The translations under genes and the position numbers were made by a program. From positions 1 to 49,777 of the forward strand of contig NZ_JADEWV010000019.1 in NCBI RefSeq assembly GCF_015207455.1: DNA of 49,777 nucleotides, given 5' to 3'. This DNA comes from Microcoleus sp. LEGE 07076 (GTDB lineage: Bacteria; Cyanobacteriota; Cyanobacteriia; Cyanobacteriales; Microcoleaceae). Of this stretch, positions 34,768 to 44,850 are shown piece by piece; position 1 is the first letter of the stretch, and each line of letters starts with the position of its first letter. A model generated the notes under the pieces. That model was not told the DNA's origin. It saw nothing but the letters and a program-made list of their open reading frames with translations, and searched no databases.

Positions 34768-34902
34768 TCGGTTCTAATGGGGAGCAGCCATTAGATGAAA
34801 CGGGGAAAGTTTGGTGCAAGTCCAACGCTGTCCCGCAACTGTAAAGAGGTTTGATCGTTCGGACTTCAGTCCTCTACCTCTCAAGTCAGAATGCCCGCCG
34901 AT
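34768..34902 (+). ncRNA. Cobalamin (B12) riboswitch controlling cbiMNQ
   Basis: Core elements in order: a hairpin CTAATGG..CCATTAG, AACGGGGAAAG, TTGGTGCAAGTCCAACGCTG, TCCCGCAACTGTAAAG, a variable arm closed by AGAGGT/ACCTCT, and the B12 box AAGTCAGAATGCCCGCC. These match the conserved cobalamin riboswitch. The aptamer ends about 37 bases before the cbiM start, so it likely hides the ribosome site (GAGGT at about 34928) when B12 is bound. The loop of the variable arm contains a 22-base stretch of the palindromic dispersed repeat (34853-34874). Confidence 0.93.
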
Positions 34903-34938
34903 GTGTTGGTTTAAATGGTCTCATCTGCGAGGTACTTG

Positions 34939-35697
34939 ATGAAGGCGCGAAATCGGAAGTTAGTTAGCCTGGGATTGATGGCTGGCTTGAGTTGTTATCT
35001 TGTCCTGGCTTCGGCAACACCGGCCGCTGCTATGCACATTTCAGAAGGTTTTTTGCCTGTACAATGGGCTGCATTTTGGTGGATGGTGGCTTTGCCTTTT
35101 TTTGTGGTAGGTTTGCGTGCGATCGCCCGAATTACCAAAAAACACCCGGAACTTAAACTGTTATTAGCTTTAGCAGGTGCATTTACTTTTGTACTTTCTG
35201 CTTTGAAAATTCCTTCGGTAACTGGAAGTTCTTCTCACCCGACGGGTACTGGTTTGGGTGCAATTTTGTTTGGCCCTTCGGTGATGGCGGTACTCGGTGC
35301 TTTAGTGCTGTTATTTCAATCGGTTTTGTTGGCCCACGGCGGGCTGACAACCCTGGGAGCAAATATGTTTTCGATGGCGATTGTCGGGCCGTTTGCTGCG
35401 TATTTTATCTATCTATTGCTGATGCGAACTGGCAGCCAGCGGGGGGCAATTTTTTGTGCTGCTGCGATCGCAAATTTGCTGACTTATGTGACAACTTCGA
35501 TGCAGTTGGCGTTAGCTTTCCCGGCTGCGATTGGCGGTTTTATGGCTTCATTCCTCAAGTTTCTTAGCATTTTTGCGATTACTCAATTACCGCTGGCGAT
35601 TAGTGAGGGATTGCTGACTGTACTGGTTTGGAATTGGCTGCATTCTTACGGGCAACCAGAGTTGGAAATTCTGAAATTATTGAAACAGGAGTCCTAA
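34939..35697 (+). CDS. cbiM: CbiM, substrate-binding membrane component of a cobalt ECF transporter
   Basis: A 252-residue membrane protein. After a cleavable leader of about 31 residues (…ATPAAA) the mature protein would begin MHISEGFLP, and that N-terminal Met-His is the metal-binding hallmark of CbiM/NikM. Later helices include [17 protein letters not shown] and [19 protein letters not shown], both typical. Start: an ATG at 34915 is in frame, but ATG 34939 is preceded at the right distance by GAGGT, so I prefer it. Cobalt rather than nickel is inferred from the cobalamin riboswitch just upstream. Three bases separate it from cbiN. Confidence 0.95.
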   Translation: MKARNRKLVSLGLMAGLSCYLVLASATPAAAMHISEGFLPVQWAAFWWMVALPFFVVGLRAIARITKKHPELKLLLALAGAFTFVLSALKIPSVTGSSSHPTGTGLGAILFGPSVMAVLGALVLLFQSVLLAHGGLTTLGANMFSMAIVGPFAAYFIYLLLMRTGSQRGAIFCAAAIANLLTYVTTSMQLALAFPAAIGGFMASFLKFLSIFAITQLPLAISEGLLTVLVWNWLHSYGQPELEILKLLKQES

Positions 35698-35700
35698 GTC

Positions 35701-36033
35701 ATGAGTGAAAAAAATACAAGCAATCAGCAAGCTACTTCACAACAAAATTGGCTGTTGGTAATTGGAGTTGTCGCCCTTGCCGTTATTCCCCTAGCTTTCG
35801 TGCGCGGTGAATATGGCGGATCGGACGACCAAGCCCAAATGGCGATTACCAAAATTCAACCAGATTATAAACCTTGGTTCAATCATTTGTTTGAGCCGGC
35901 GAGTGGAGAAATCGAAAGTCTGTTATTTGCGACTCAGGCGGCGCTGGGGGCGGGTGCGATTGGATATGCGATCGGGGTTTATAAAGGTCGATCGCAATCT
36001 CAGCAATCTGATCATAAATCGCCGTTGGAATGA
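35701..36033 (+). CDS. cbiN: CbiN, small component of the cobalt transporter
   Basis: A 110-residue protein with two transmembrane helices (about 17-35 and 78-95) and an extracytoplasmic loop between them (FVRGEYGGSDDQAQ, EIQ-like KIQPDYKPWFNHLFEPASGEIE), as in other CbiN proteins, which help CbiM load cobalt. The ribosome site AGGAG lies in the end of cbiM. The last four bases overlap the start of cbiQ (ATGA), which implies translational coupling. Confidence 0.94.
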   Translation: MSEKNTSNQQATSQQNWLLVIGVVALAVIPLAFVRGEYGGSDDQAQMAITKIQPDYKPWFNHLFEPASGEIESLLFATQAALGAGAIGYAIGVYKGRSQSQQSDHKSPLE

Positions 36034-36830
36034 ATCATCAGATCGATAGTCTGGCTTATACCAATCGTTTGCGCGGATTGCCACCAACTCACAAATTATC
36101 CTTTGCGATCGCCCTTTTGATTCTGTCTCTGGTTTCTGGGGCAGTCGTCCAATTGTCGATCGCCCTTTGGTTGACAGTTTGGATCGTTATTTATGCACGC
36201 ATTCCAGCAAAATTTTACCTGCGGTTGCTATCATTGCCGTTGATGTTTTTGCTGACAAGTTTGCCTGCATTTGTCATGGGTGGAATTCAATTAAATCAAA
36301 TCCAAGCAATACAGGCGGATATTTGGCAAGGTTGGGGAATTAGCATCGGCAAATTTTATCTGTATGTGAGTCGCACTGGCTTATACCAAGCGAGTCTATT
36401 ATTCCCCCGCACCTTGGCCTCGACAAGCTGTATGTATTTTATTCTGTTGACGGTGCCATTTACTGAAACATTGCAAGTTCTGAGACAGCGGGGGTGTCCG
36501 GTATTAATCGCAGAACTTTTGTTGTTGATGTATCGGTTTATTTTTAGTTTGTTGGCTATTGCCGATGAACTTTGGATAGCGCAAAACTCGCGCTGCGGCT
36601 ACCGCACTTGGAAACTGGGAATGCACAGTTTAAGCATTTTAATCGGGCAATTGTTGCAGCGAACCTTGGAAAATTACCGTCAAGTTTCGCTGAGTTTGGT
36701 ATCGCGCGGCTTCAATGGAGAATTGCGTGTTTGGCATTCTCACCCTTACAAACCTTCGCGAAGATATACATTTGAAGCCCTATTTGGATGCACGGTTTTA
36801 ACTTTGTTAAGCGCATTATTTAAACCCTAA
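36030..36830 (+). CDS. cbiQ: CbiQ, transmembrane (T) component of the cobalt transporter
   Basis: A 266-residue polytopic protein with about six hydrophobic segments. The conserved cytoplasmic region includes QNSRCGYR and, further on, SLVSRGFNGEL, corresponding to the two short Ala-Arg-Gly-type coupling motifs that contact the ATPase. It overlaps cbiN by four bases. The ATPase CbiO that should complete the ECF complex is not downstream: after a 210-base repeat-rich gap comes a gene on the other strand. The energising subunit must be encoded elsewhere or be shared. Confidence 0.92.
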   Translation: MNHQIDSLAYTNRLRGLPPTHKLSFAIALLILSLVSGAVVQLSIALWLTVWIVIYARIPAKFYLRLLSLPLMFLLTSLPAFVMGGIQLNQIQAIQADIWQGWGISIGKFYLYVSRTGLYQASLLFPRTLASTSCMYFILLTVPFTETLQVLRQRGCPVLIAELLLLMYRFIFSLLAIADELWIAQNSRCGYRTWKLGMHSLSILIGQLLQRTLENYRQVSLSLVSRGFNGELRVWHSHPYKPSRRYTFEALFGCTVLTLLSALFKP

Positions 36831-36847
36831 ATTCATGAATCTCTAGT

Positions 36848-36961
36848 CGTTACCAGGCTCTTCCTGGTAACGCAGATCCGGAGCCTCTGCCTCAAATTCT
36901 CGATCTCTAAGAGTGAGGAAGAGCCTTTAGAAATCGTTTCCCAAGCTCTTCCTGGGAACCA
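36848..36961 (-). repeat. Inverted, diverged copy of the MITE core
   Basis: Read on the minus strand, the order GGTTCCCAGG, GAGGCAGAGGCTC, TCTGCGTTACCAGG, CCTGGTAACG repeats that inside the element at 10877-11045. The 20-bp terminal repeats are absent. Next to it (36963-37033) is a palindrome CAGACAATTGGGTT/AACCCAATTGTCTG preceded by a variant of the ATACCAAATCC element start. Confidence 0.7.
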
Positions 36962-37040
36962 GTCATATCAAATGCGGGTTTTGGATACCCTTTATCAGAC
37001 AATTGGGTTGACAACCCAATTGTCTGATAAATCGATAACC

Positions 37041-37679
37041 CTAAGTAGGAGATAGCCTATTCAACTCACCGAGGCGCTTCAAAATACTCAGTACGGTGTA
37101 CAAATCGTTCCCCGGATTGAACATAGAAAACCAGCGCGAAAAAGCGTACTGCGGTGCTTCCCCTTTAACTAACTTGACAAACAGAAAACTAGATCCATTG
37201 GTTAACAATCCGTAAGTTGGTCGATCGCCCGTTACGCTAGCTAACATATAAGCCAGCAACTGCGGAATCCCCACTTCCAGAGAAAACGCCGCTTTCTTAG
37301 ATTCGATAACCACTACCCAAAACTCCTGAAACAAAGCTAAAACATCCAACTGTCCCCTGACAATTACTCCTTCATCTTCGTCAACAATTTCTACAGACTT
37401 TTCGGAAGTAACATGAAAAGGAGCAAGATCAAAATCGGCTAAGTCCAAAAACGGAGATAGCACTACCATTTTGACTGTATTTTCGAGTAGGGGGGGACGT
37501 TTGAGCAAATTCCTGTAACTTGCTTTCACTCTGTCTAATCGCTGTTTTTCATAATCGCTGATTTCCGGCAGATCGTCTTGCCACTCGCGAAAAAATTGGT
37601 CGTCTTCAACCCACTTTATTTTGAATTGATTTTCCAAATCGTTCAGCGCTCCATTTCTCGCTTGAATTGTTTGTACCAT
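37041..37679 (-). CDS. PD-(D/E)xK nuclease-like protein, related to type I restriction R N-terminal domains
   Basis: A 212-residue protein often annotated as restriction endonuclease subunit R. A nuclease core can be seen: Glu66 in LLENTVKMVVLSPF, Asp112 in RGQLDVLAL and Glu126-x-Lys128 in VVIESKKAAFSLEVG, followed by GIPQLLAYMLAS. There is no helicase motif and no methylase or specificity gene nearby, so it is not part of a complete type I system. The upstream region is unremarkable. ATG 37679 is the only long start. It is a solitary gene between the cobalt locus and crtP. Possibly a nuclease of a defence or repair function; this is inference. Confidence 0.8.
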   Translation of the reverse strand: MVQTIQARNGALNDLENQFKIKWVEDDQFFREWQDDLPEISDYEKQRLDRVKASYRNLLKRPPLLENTVKMVVLSPFLDLADFDLAPFHVTSEKSVEIVDEDEGVIVRGQLDVLALFQEFWVVVIESKKAAFSLEVGIPQLLAYMLASVTGDRPTYGLLTNGSSFLFVKLVKGEAPQYAFSRWFSMFNPGNDLYTVLSILKRLGELNRLSPT

Positions 37680-39428
<1,749 letters not shown>

Positions 39429-39636
39429 AAAATTAAGAATTTTTCATAAAGACTAGGATTTGCGCGCGGGCGACCATTAGTTTGGTTTTTAACCAAAATA
39501 TTTGCTTAAAACCCTCAATTTCGGTTCAAAAACCCCGGTTTCTTTATTCAAGCGCGTAATTCCTAAAGACGTAAAAAATCTCCCGTTGTCTAAACGGGGG
39601 AATGTCAGTTCTAATCTTTAAATTTCTTATTCTCGG

Positions 39637-40566
39637 ATGCTGCAACTGTCAAAACTCCAGTGCATGAGAACTCTGGCTTCTTTGGATGAATCCTACGAAC
39701 TGTGCCGCCAAGTCACAGCGAGTTATGCCAAAAATTTTTATTTAGGCACTCAACTTATGCCCGAAGCCAAGCGTCGGGCAATCTGGGCAATTTATGTCTG
39801 GTGCCGCCGCACCGACGAACTTGTAGACGGGCCAGGTTCTGAGGCCACAACCCCTGAAACCCTAAATTTGTGGGAAAAACGCCTAGAATCTGTGTTTGCC
39901 GGCCATCCTCACGACGATTACGACGTGGCTTTGGTGGATACGCTGTCTCGTTTCCCGATCGACATTCAACCGTTTAGAGAGATGATTGCGGGCCAGCAAA
40001 TGGACTTGTACCGCAGCCGCTACGAAACTTTTGAAGAGCTCAATCTTTACTGTTATCGAGTAGCCGGTACCGTCGGGCTGATGTCGATGTCTGTGATGGG
40101 TGTGGACAAATCAAACTCCGCTGCTAACTGGAACTGGCACTGGGACAGTCAAATTCCCAAAGAAGAAGCAATTTCCCTGGGTATAGCCAAGCAGTTGACG
40201 AATATTCTGCGCGATGTCGGAGAAGACGCCCGGCGCGGCCGCATTTACCTTCCGTTAGAAGACTTAGCCCTGTTTAACTATACCGAGGCAGATTTATTCA
40301 ACGGTGTAATTGACAACCGCTGGCGGGAATTGATGAAGTTTCAAATTCAGCGAGCTCGCAAATTGTACGCCAGCGCCGAACCGGGAATCAAAGTTTTGAG
40401 TCCCGATATCCGCTGGACAGTGTGGGCTGCTACGATGCTGTACAGCAGAATCTTAAATGCGATCGAACGCAATCAGTACGATGTGTTTCAGAAGCGGGCT
40501 TATGTTCGCAATTCTCAGAAACTGCTGTGTCTTCCCGCCGCATGGCTAAAGTCAAAGGTGCTTTAG
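39637..40566 (+). CDS. crtB: Phytoene synthase
   Basis: A 309-residue enzyme that joins two geranylgeranyl diphosphates into phytoene, the first committed carotenoid step. The two Mg2+-binding aspartate motifs are DELVD (60-64) and D193-VGED-A (RDVGEDARRGRIYLP). MLQLSK at the start and the YCYRVAGTVGLMS segment are typical. ATG 39637 is preceded by CGG only, no strong ribosome site. The 208-base gap after crtP contains an AAAAACCCCGGTTTCT half-site of a dispersed repeat and a GTTAAATC-free AT stretch, so a separate promoter is possible. Confidence 0.96.
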   Translation: MLQLSKLQCMRTLASLDESYELCRQVTASYAKNFYLGTQLMPEAKRRAIWAIYVWCRRTDELVDGPGSEATTPETLNLWEKRLESVFAGHPHDDYDVALVDTLSRFPIDIQPFREMIAGQQMDLYRSRYETFEELNLYCYRVAGTVGLMSMSVMGVDKSNSAANWNWHWDSQIPKEEAISLGIAKQLTNILRDVGEDARRGRIYLPLEDLALFNYTEADLFNGVIDNRWRELMKFQIQRARKLYASAEPGIKVLSPDIRWTVWAATMLYSRILNAIERNQYDVFQKRAYVRNSQKLLCLPAAWLKSKVL

Positions 40567-40656
40567 CCGAAAGATCGTGCTGATATCTTAGTCCCACTCT
40601 GCTGGGACTTTGTTTGCACAGCCCCGAATTCTATTGAGCGGGTTCAAATTCTGTTT

Positions 40657-41118
40657 TCACTGATCTGTTTTCAATTGGGCGATCGTACTTTTGAGCAATT
40701 GCTTTTCCTGCTGGAGTTGGGCTTCTAAATTTTGAATTTGTTCCCGGCGGGCTTCAACTTCGAGCGATCGGCGAGACAATTTTTGACTCTCCAAAGTAAG
40801 AGATTGGCGCCACTCTTCTGCTTTCTGGGATTCTTGCTGCAAAAATTCTGGTGTAATACCAGTTGTTAGATACTTCTCAACTAATTCTAGCACCCAGTTT
40901 GTAGCTGTTTGAATATGCAAAACCAGGTTTTTTTCGCCAATATCCGCTAATACCAGCATCCCTTCATTTAAAACATTTTGGGAATTATTTGGCGGTAGCA
41001 CCAACACATTTTCTGCCAAAACTATCGCCCAAGTATCATCAGAGTTTTGACAAGCTAGCAATTGCAGACATATATTGCCTGAAACGTCCTGTTTGTGTAC
41101 TTGGGCTAAATATAACAT
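40657..41118 (-). CDS. Hypothetical protein with C-terminal coiled coil
   Basis: A 153-residue protein. The first 95 residues form a beta-rich domain (QVHKQDVSGNICLQLLA, WAIVLAENVLVLPP, GMLVLADIGEKNLVLHI), the remainder is a long coiled coil (EEWRQSLTLESQKLSRRSLE, EQIQNLEAQLQQEKQLL). I recognise this as a cyanobacterial conserved hypothetical layout but cannot assign a function. The open frame reaches a TTG at 41133; ATG 41118 is chosen. It is convergent with crtB (90 bases between stops). Confidence 0.75.
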   Translation of the reverse strand: MLYLAQVHKQDVSGNICLQLLACQNSDDTWAIVLAENVLVLPPNNSQNVLNEGMLVLADIGEKNLVLHIQTATNWVLELVEKYLTTGITPEFLQQESQKAEEWRQSLTLESQKLSRRSLEVEARREQIQNLEAQLQQEKQLLKSTIAQLKTDQ

Positions 41119-41182
41119 CAGGGGAATTGGCAAAACAGGGAATTGGGAATTGGCACTAACAAATATAACAGTTCTGAGTATT

Positions 41183-41292
41183 TAATACCAAATCCGGGTT
41201 GGGGATCCCCTTGATAAACCAGTGGCCTTGGGGCCGACATCAATTGTGTAAACCTGGTTTCAACCGCCGAATCATAAAGGGAGTATGTTACT
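41183..41292 (+). repeat. Dispersed element, copy B (AATACCAAATCC...TATGTTAC)
   Basis: Matches 10701-10823 in order and orientation: TAATACCAAATCC, GGGGATCCCCTT, GTGGCCTTGGGGCCGACATC, TTGTGTA, GGTTTCAACCGCCG, CATAAAGG, AGTATGTTAC. Confidence 0.8.
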
Positions 41293-41388
41293 TCGCGCTC
41301 TTTGGATCTTCGCGGTTCATTCAATCTTACCACCTATTAGTTATCATTCCAATACAACCGGATTGGAGATGACTCATGTCCGCTGTTA

Positions 41389-41408
41389 CACGGGCTTGTT
41401 AGCCCGTG
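41389..41408 (-). terminator. Hairpin 3' of the PfkB kinase gene
   Basis: CACGGGCT-TGTT-AGCCCGTG, an 8-bp GC-rich stem with a 4-base loop, 42 bases beyond the minus-strand kinase stop. No T-run on that strand, so terminator activity is uncertain. Confidence 0.4.
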
Positions 41409-41450
41409 CAACAGATCGGTTCAAAAAAGTGCGATCGCCCATTTCAATTA

Positions 41451-42467
41451 CTAACTAGGAATCACCTTGCTCAACCGGTGAGCCTGAGAACCCTCAAGAC
41501 GCGGCCCCTGAACCTGCACCACCATTGAAGCCAAAAAATTGCCCCAGCGAGCCGCTTGTGCAGAAGTGTAACCATTAGTAATTCCAAACAAAACACCGCC
41601 AGCAAAAGCATCCCCAGCACCAACAGTATCGATCGCGTGTACCGGATAGCCCGGTACTTCAACAATCTGTTTGTTCTCCACCACCATGCAGCCTTTCGCC
41701 CCATTAGTGATAAAAGCCAAATCCGCAATATCGCTCATTTTGCGAGCGCACTCTGACAAAGATTCCTCCTTAAAAAAGCTCCGCACCTCATCAGCATTGC
41801 ACAAGATTACATCGCAATATTCCGAAACAACCTTGTGAAAATCATCAGCAAATCGATCGACCAAAAAACCATCAGAGAAAGTAAAAGCCACCTTCACGCC
41901 CAGACGCTTAGACTGTTCCATCGTCTCAATACTAGCCTTTCGCGGCTCGGCAGCATCCCACAGATAGCCCTCAACATAACTGTACTTGCAATGAGACAGG
42001 CGATCGACATCAATATCTGTCGCAGCCAAAGTAGTAGAAACCCCCAAATGAGTACACATCGTGCGTTCCGCATCAGGCGTAGTCAGCACTACACAAGTAC
42101 CCGTTGGCCCATTAGACTCAGTTGCAGGATGTACGTCAAAACTAATCCCCGCCGCCAGCAAATCTTGTCGGTAAAATTCGCCGTTAGTATCCTTAGCAAC
42201 CTTCCCCGAATAATAAGCTTTACCGCCACTTTGGGCCAAGCCAATCATCGTATTTGCAGCCGAACCACCCGATCGCATTTGCAGCAAATTCCCATCCAAA
42301 TCGTGCAAAATCCCCCCCTGAGTTTCCGAATCCATCAGCGTCATCCCGCCGCGATTCAGTCCGTGGCCCCGTACAAATTCATCTTCCACCAATGCTAAGA
42401 TGTCTACCAGAGCATTACCTACCCCAAACACATCCACCGAACGGGAATCTTGATTATTTTCTGTCAT
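41451..42467 (-). CDS. PfkB-family carbohydrate/adenosine kinase
   Basis: A 338-residue ribokinase-fold enzyme. Motifs: SGGSAANTM (about 66-74, substrate lid), and DTVGAGDAFAGG from residue 280 with catalytic Asp286. Cyanobacterial relatives are annotated as adenosine kinase, which recycles adenosine to AMP; other PfkB substrates (sugars) are possible. It is cytoplasmic. The frame reaches a TTG at 42497; ATG 42467 (MTENNQDSRSVDVFGVGNAL) is the natural start. It is divergent from the APH/AAA fusion gene; the shared upstream region is 124 bases. Confidence 0.9.
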   Translation of the reverse strand: MTENNQDSRSVDVFGVGNALVDILALVEDEFVRGHGLNRGGMTLMDSETQGGILHDLDGNLLQMRSGGSAANTMIGLAQSGGKAYYSGKVAKDTNGEFYRQDLLAAGISFDVHPATESNGPTGTCVVLTTPDAERTMCTHLGVSTTLAATDIDVDRLSHCKYSYVEGYLWDAAEPRKASIETMEQSKRLGVKVAFTFSDGFLVDRFADDFHKVVSEYCDVILCNADEVRSFFKEESLSECARKMSDIADLAFITNGAKGCMVVENKQIVEVPGYPVHAIDTVGAGDAFAGGVLFGITNGYTSAQAARWGNFLASMVVQVQGPRLEGSQAHRLSKVIPS

Positions 42468-42591
42468 CACTAATTTTTGGTTTACACTAATTATCAACTT
42501 TATAATAAATCTACTTCAACTCAACATCTATTTTCTTCAAGTTATCTCGCTCTAAATCCCCCAGCCCAAATCGATCTCATCCAAAATCGAT

Positions 42592-44157
42592 ATGACTGAT
42601 ACTTATCTCCCGCCTCTAATTGAGCAAATGTTACACCCAGGGTTCTACCCCCACAGCGTCACAGAACCCGTGCAACTAATTCAGACTCACGCTTCCTTTG
42701 TGTTCCTGACAGGAGAATATGTTTACAAAATCAAAAAACCAGTCAATTTTGGCTTTATGGACTATTCAACATTGCCGAAAAGGCAGCATTTTTGTACCCA
42801 AGAATTGCTGATGAACCGACGCACGGCACCGGAAATTTATCTCGAAGTTTTGCCAATTGTTCAAAACGGCGATTTGTTTCAATTTGGCAGCGATTCAGCC
42901 GAGACAACTCCGGCAGAAAATCCTGTAGAATACGCGCTAAAAATGCGGGAATTTTCTCAAGATTCGCTGTTTCTCAGTTTATTGGAACGCGGACTGTTGA
43001 CCGAGCAACTTATGGTGCGATTAGGGGCAGAAGTTGCCAAGTTTCACGGCACTGCCGTTAGTAATAGCTACATTCGCACATTTGGCGAAGTCAGTCAAAT
43101 TCGCACAGCAATAGACAACAATTACTTGATTTCGCAAAAATATATCGGCGGGCCGCAGAGTCAGACACAATATCAGGAAACAAAAAAATATACTGATGCG
43201 TTTTTTCTCAAAAACAAAGAGTTATTTAACCAGCGGATTGCCGACAATAAAATTCGCGAATGTCACGGAGATTTGCACCTGCGGAATATCGCATTGTGGC
43301 ACGATAAAATATTGCTGTTTGATTGCATTGAATTTAATGAGTATTTTCGCTTTGTTGATGTGATGTACGATGTAGCTTTTACCTTAATGGATTTGGAATC
43401 GCGGGGGCGCAGAGACTTAGGCAATGCTTTTATCAATACTTACATCGAACAAACAGGGGATTGGGAAGGGCTACAATTGCTGCCACTTTATTTGAGCCGT
43501 CAAGCTTATGTTAGAGCAAAAGTGACTTCGTTAATGTTGGACGATGCGGCTATTTCAACTACGGAAAAAGCAGAAATTTCACAGACAGCAGCTAATTACT
43601 ATAAACAGGCTTGGCAATACACGCAACCGCGCCGGGGAAAGTTAACTTTGATGTCGGGTTTGTCTGGTTCTGGTAAGAGTACAGCAGCTCGATATTTGGC
43701 TCGCCGCACAGGTGCAATCCAGATTCGTTCCGATGCTGTTCGCAAACATTTAGGCGGAATTTCTTTAAATCAACGGGGCGGGCAAGATTTGTATTCGGAT
43801 GAAATGACGGCGCAGACTTATGATAGATTGTTAGAGTTGGGGATAATTATGGCCCAGGGAGGTTGGAATGTGATTTTAGATGCTAAGTTCGATCGCCAAA
43901 ACTTGAGAACCGATGTGATAGATAGAGCTCAATCCCGCGGCTTGTCCTCGCAAATTGTTTACTGCACCGCACCAATTGAAGTATTGCGAGAACGACTGCA
44001 ACAGCGGCGGGGCGATATTGCCGACGCGACAGCAGAACTATTGAGCTCGCAGCAAGCAGCTTTTGAACCTTTTACAGAATTTGAGCAAATTTCTGTAAAC
44101 ATTATAGATACCGCGCAAGATTTAGAGGTACAATTAAACTTGATTTGTGGGCAGTAG
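42592..44157 (+). CDS. APH-like kinase fused to a P-loop kinase/AAA domain
   Basis: A 521-residue two-domain protein. The first 340 residues have an aminoglycoside-phosphotransferase/kinase-like fold with the catalytic CHGDLHLRN loop at 224-232 and the metal-binding ILLFDCIEFNEYF segment. From residue 350 a P-loop kinase follows: Walker A GLSGSGKS at 356-363, AIQIRSDAVRKHLGG, and an Asp-rich LDAKFDRQ. COG2187+COG0645 fusions of this kind are widespread but their substrate is not established. It does not by itself imply drug resistance. ATG 42592 is clear. A small membrane protein gene follows 87 bases downstream on the same strand. Confidence 0.88.
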   Translation: MTDTYLPPLIEQMLHPGFYPHSVTEPVQLIQTHASFVFLTGEYVYKIKKPVNFGFMDYSTLPKRQHFCTQELLMNRRTAPEIYLEVLPIVQNGDLFQFGSDSAETTPAENPVEYALKMREFSQDSLFLSLLERGLLTEQLMVRLGAEVAKFHGTAVSNSYIRTFGEVSQIRTAIDNNYLISQKYIGGPQSQTQYQETKKYTDAFFLKNKELFNQRIADNKIRECHGDLHLRNIALWHDKILLFDCIEFNEYFRFVDVMYDVAFTLMDLESRGRRDLGNAFINTYIEQTGDWEGLQLLPLYLSRQAYVRAKVTSLMLDDAAISTTEKAEISQTAANYYKQAWQYTQPRRGKLTLMSGLSGSGKSTAARYLARRTGAIQIRSDAVRKHLGGISLNQRGGQDLYSDEMTAQTYDRLLELGIIMAQGGWNVILDAKFDRQNLRTDVIDRAQSRGLSSQIVYCTAPIEVLRERLQQRRGDIADATAELLSSQQAAFEPFTEFEQISVNIIDTAQDLEVQLNLICGQ

Positions 44158-44244
44158 TTGCAGTGCGATCGCCCTGGTCAATCTTACTTGTCTGCTAATA
44201 TTGTCAATATCTTTCTGTATTATTACAAAAACAACTTGCAGATC

Positions 44245-44571
44245 ATGGCAAAATTTAACGGAGACTCGAAGGGGTTTAGCCCCGCGCTGATATGGTTTGT
44301 GTTGTTTACCGTTGGGTTTCGCTTCATAGGATGTACGCTGCCCATCAGTATCGGCTTTGGTGTCGTCGGCGGCGTAGCAGCAGGTTTAATAGTCGCTTGG
44401 TGGCACAACGAACTACTACTCAACCCGAACAAACGTTCAAAGGATAACACCTCGGATGCTATCCTTAACAAACAAGTAGTGGAAACCGACGGTAAAAGAT
44501 ATAGTACAAGCTCCAGGCGTGAAGCTACTTCGCTGTTTGACTGGCTGTCGAAAACTGAAGACCGCCGCTAG
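44245..44571 (+). CDS. Small hypothetical membrane protein
   Basis: A 108-residue protein starting MAKFNGDSKGFSPALIW with two transmembrane helices (about 14-32 and 37-58: ALIWFVLFTVGFRFIG; ISIGFGVVGGVAAGLIVAWW) and a polar C-terminal tail rich in Lys, Asp and Ser. No family recognised. The frame extends upstream to a TTG at 44158, immediately after the previous stop, but ATG 44245 gives a coherent start. Same strand as the APH/AAA fusion, so cotranscription is possible. Confidence 0.65.
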   Translation: MAKFNGDSKGFSPALIWFVLFTVGFRFIGCTLPISIGFGVVGGVAAGLIVAWWHNELLLNPNKRSKDNTSDAILNKQVVETDGKRYSTSSRREATSLFDWLSKTEDRR

Positions 44572-44850
44572 CAGATAAAAAAGTTTTTAATATTGAGTTT
44601 TGAGCTTTAAGTTAAAGAGTTAAAATCGAAGAACTCAATAATAAAAATTAAACATTTCGAGCAACAAAATTACTAATTACCGATAATTAATCACCCATTT
44701 CTTCAGATTAGTAATTTGAATTACCAGCCCAAAAACGAATAGAACTCCCAGACTTAAGTCGCGCAGACAGCCGAAATTTAGACTTTCGTTCAAGCACGCT
44801 GATTTAATGCTGCAAGTAAATCTCAAATTTCAAATCGACTGACTTGCTGA

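Larger units (their letters stand above)
41119..41450. other. 332-base gene-free stretch made largely of repeats
   Basis: Holds copy B of the AATACCAAATCC element (41183-41292) and a CACGGGCT/AGCCCGTG hairpin (41389-41408). A 71-residue open frame on the minus strand (41333-41118) merely reads through the repeat and is not supported. Confidence 0.7.

Noticed and set aside
37041..37679. Part of a type I restriction-modification locus
   Set aside because: No methylase, specificity or helicase gene is adjacent; only a nuclease-like core is present.
41835..42398. 187-residue plus-strand frame
   Set aside because: Antisense to the PfkB kinase and without domain signals.
42592..44157. Aminoglycoside resistance gene
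   Set aside because: The APH-like fold is shared by many kinases, and the fusion with a P-loop domain is a common chromosomal architecture unrelated to resistance.
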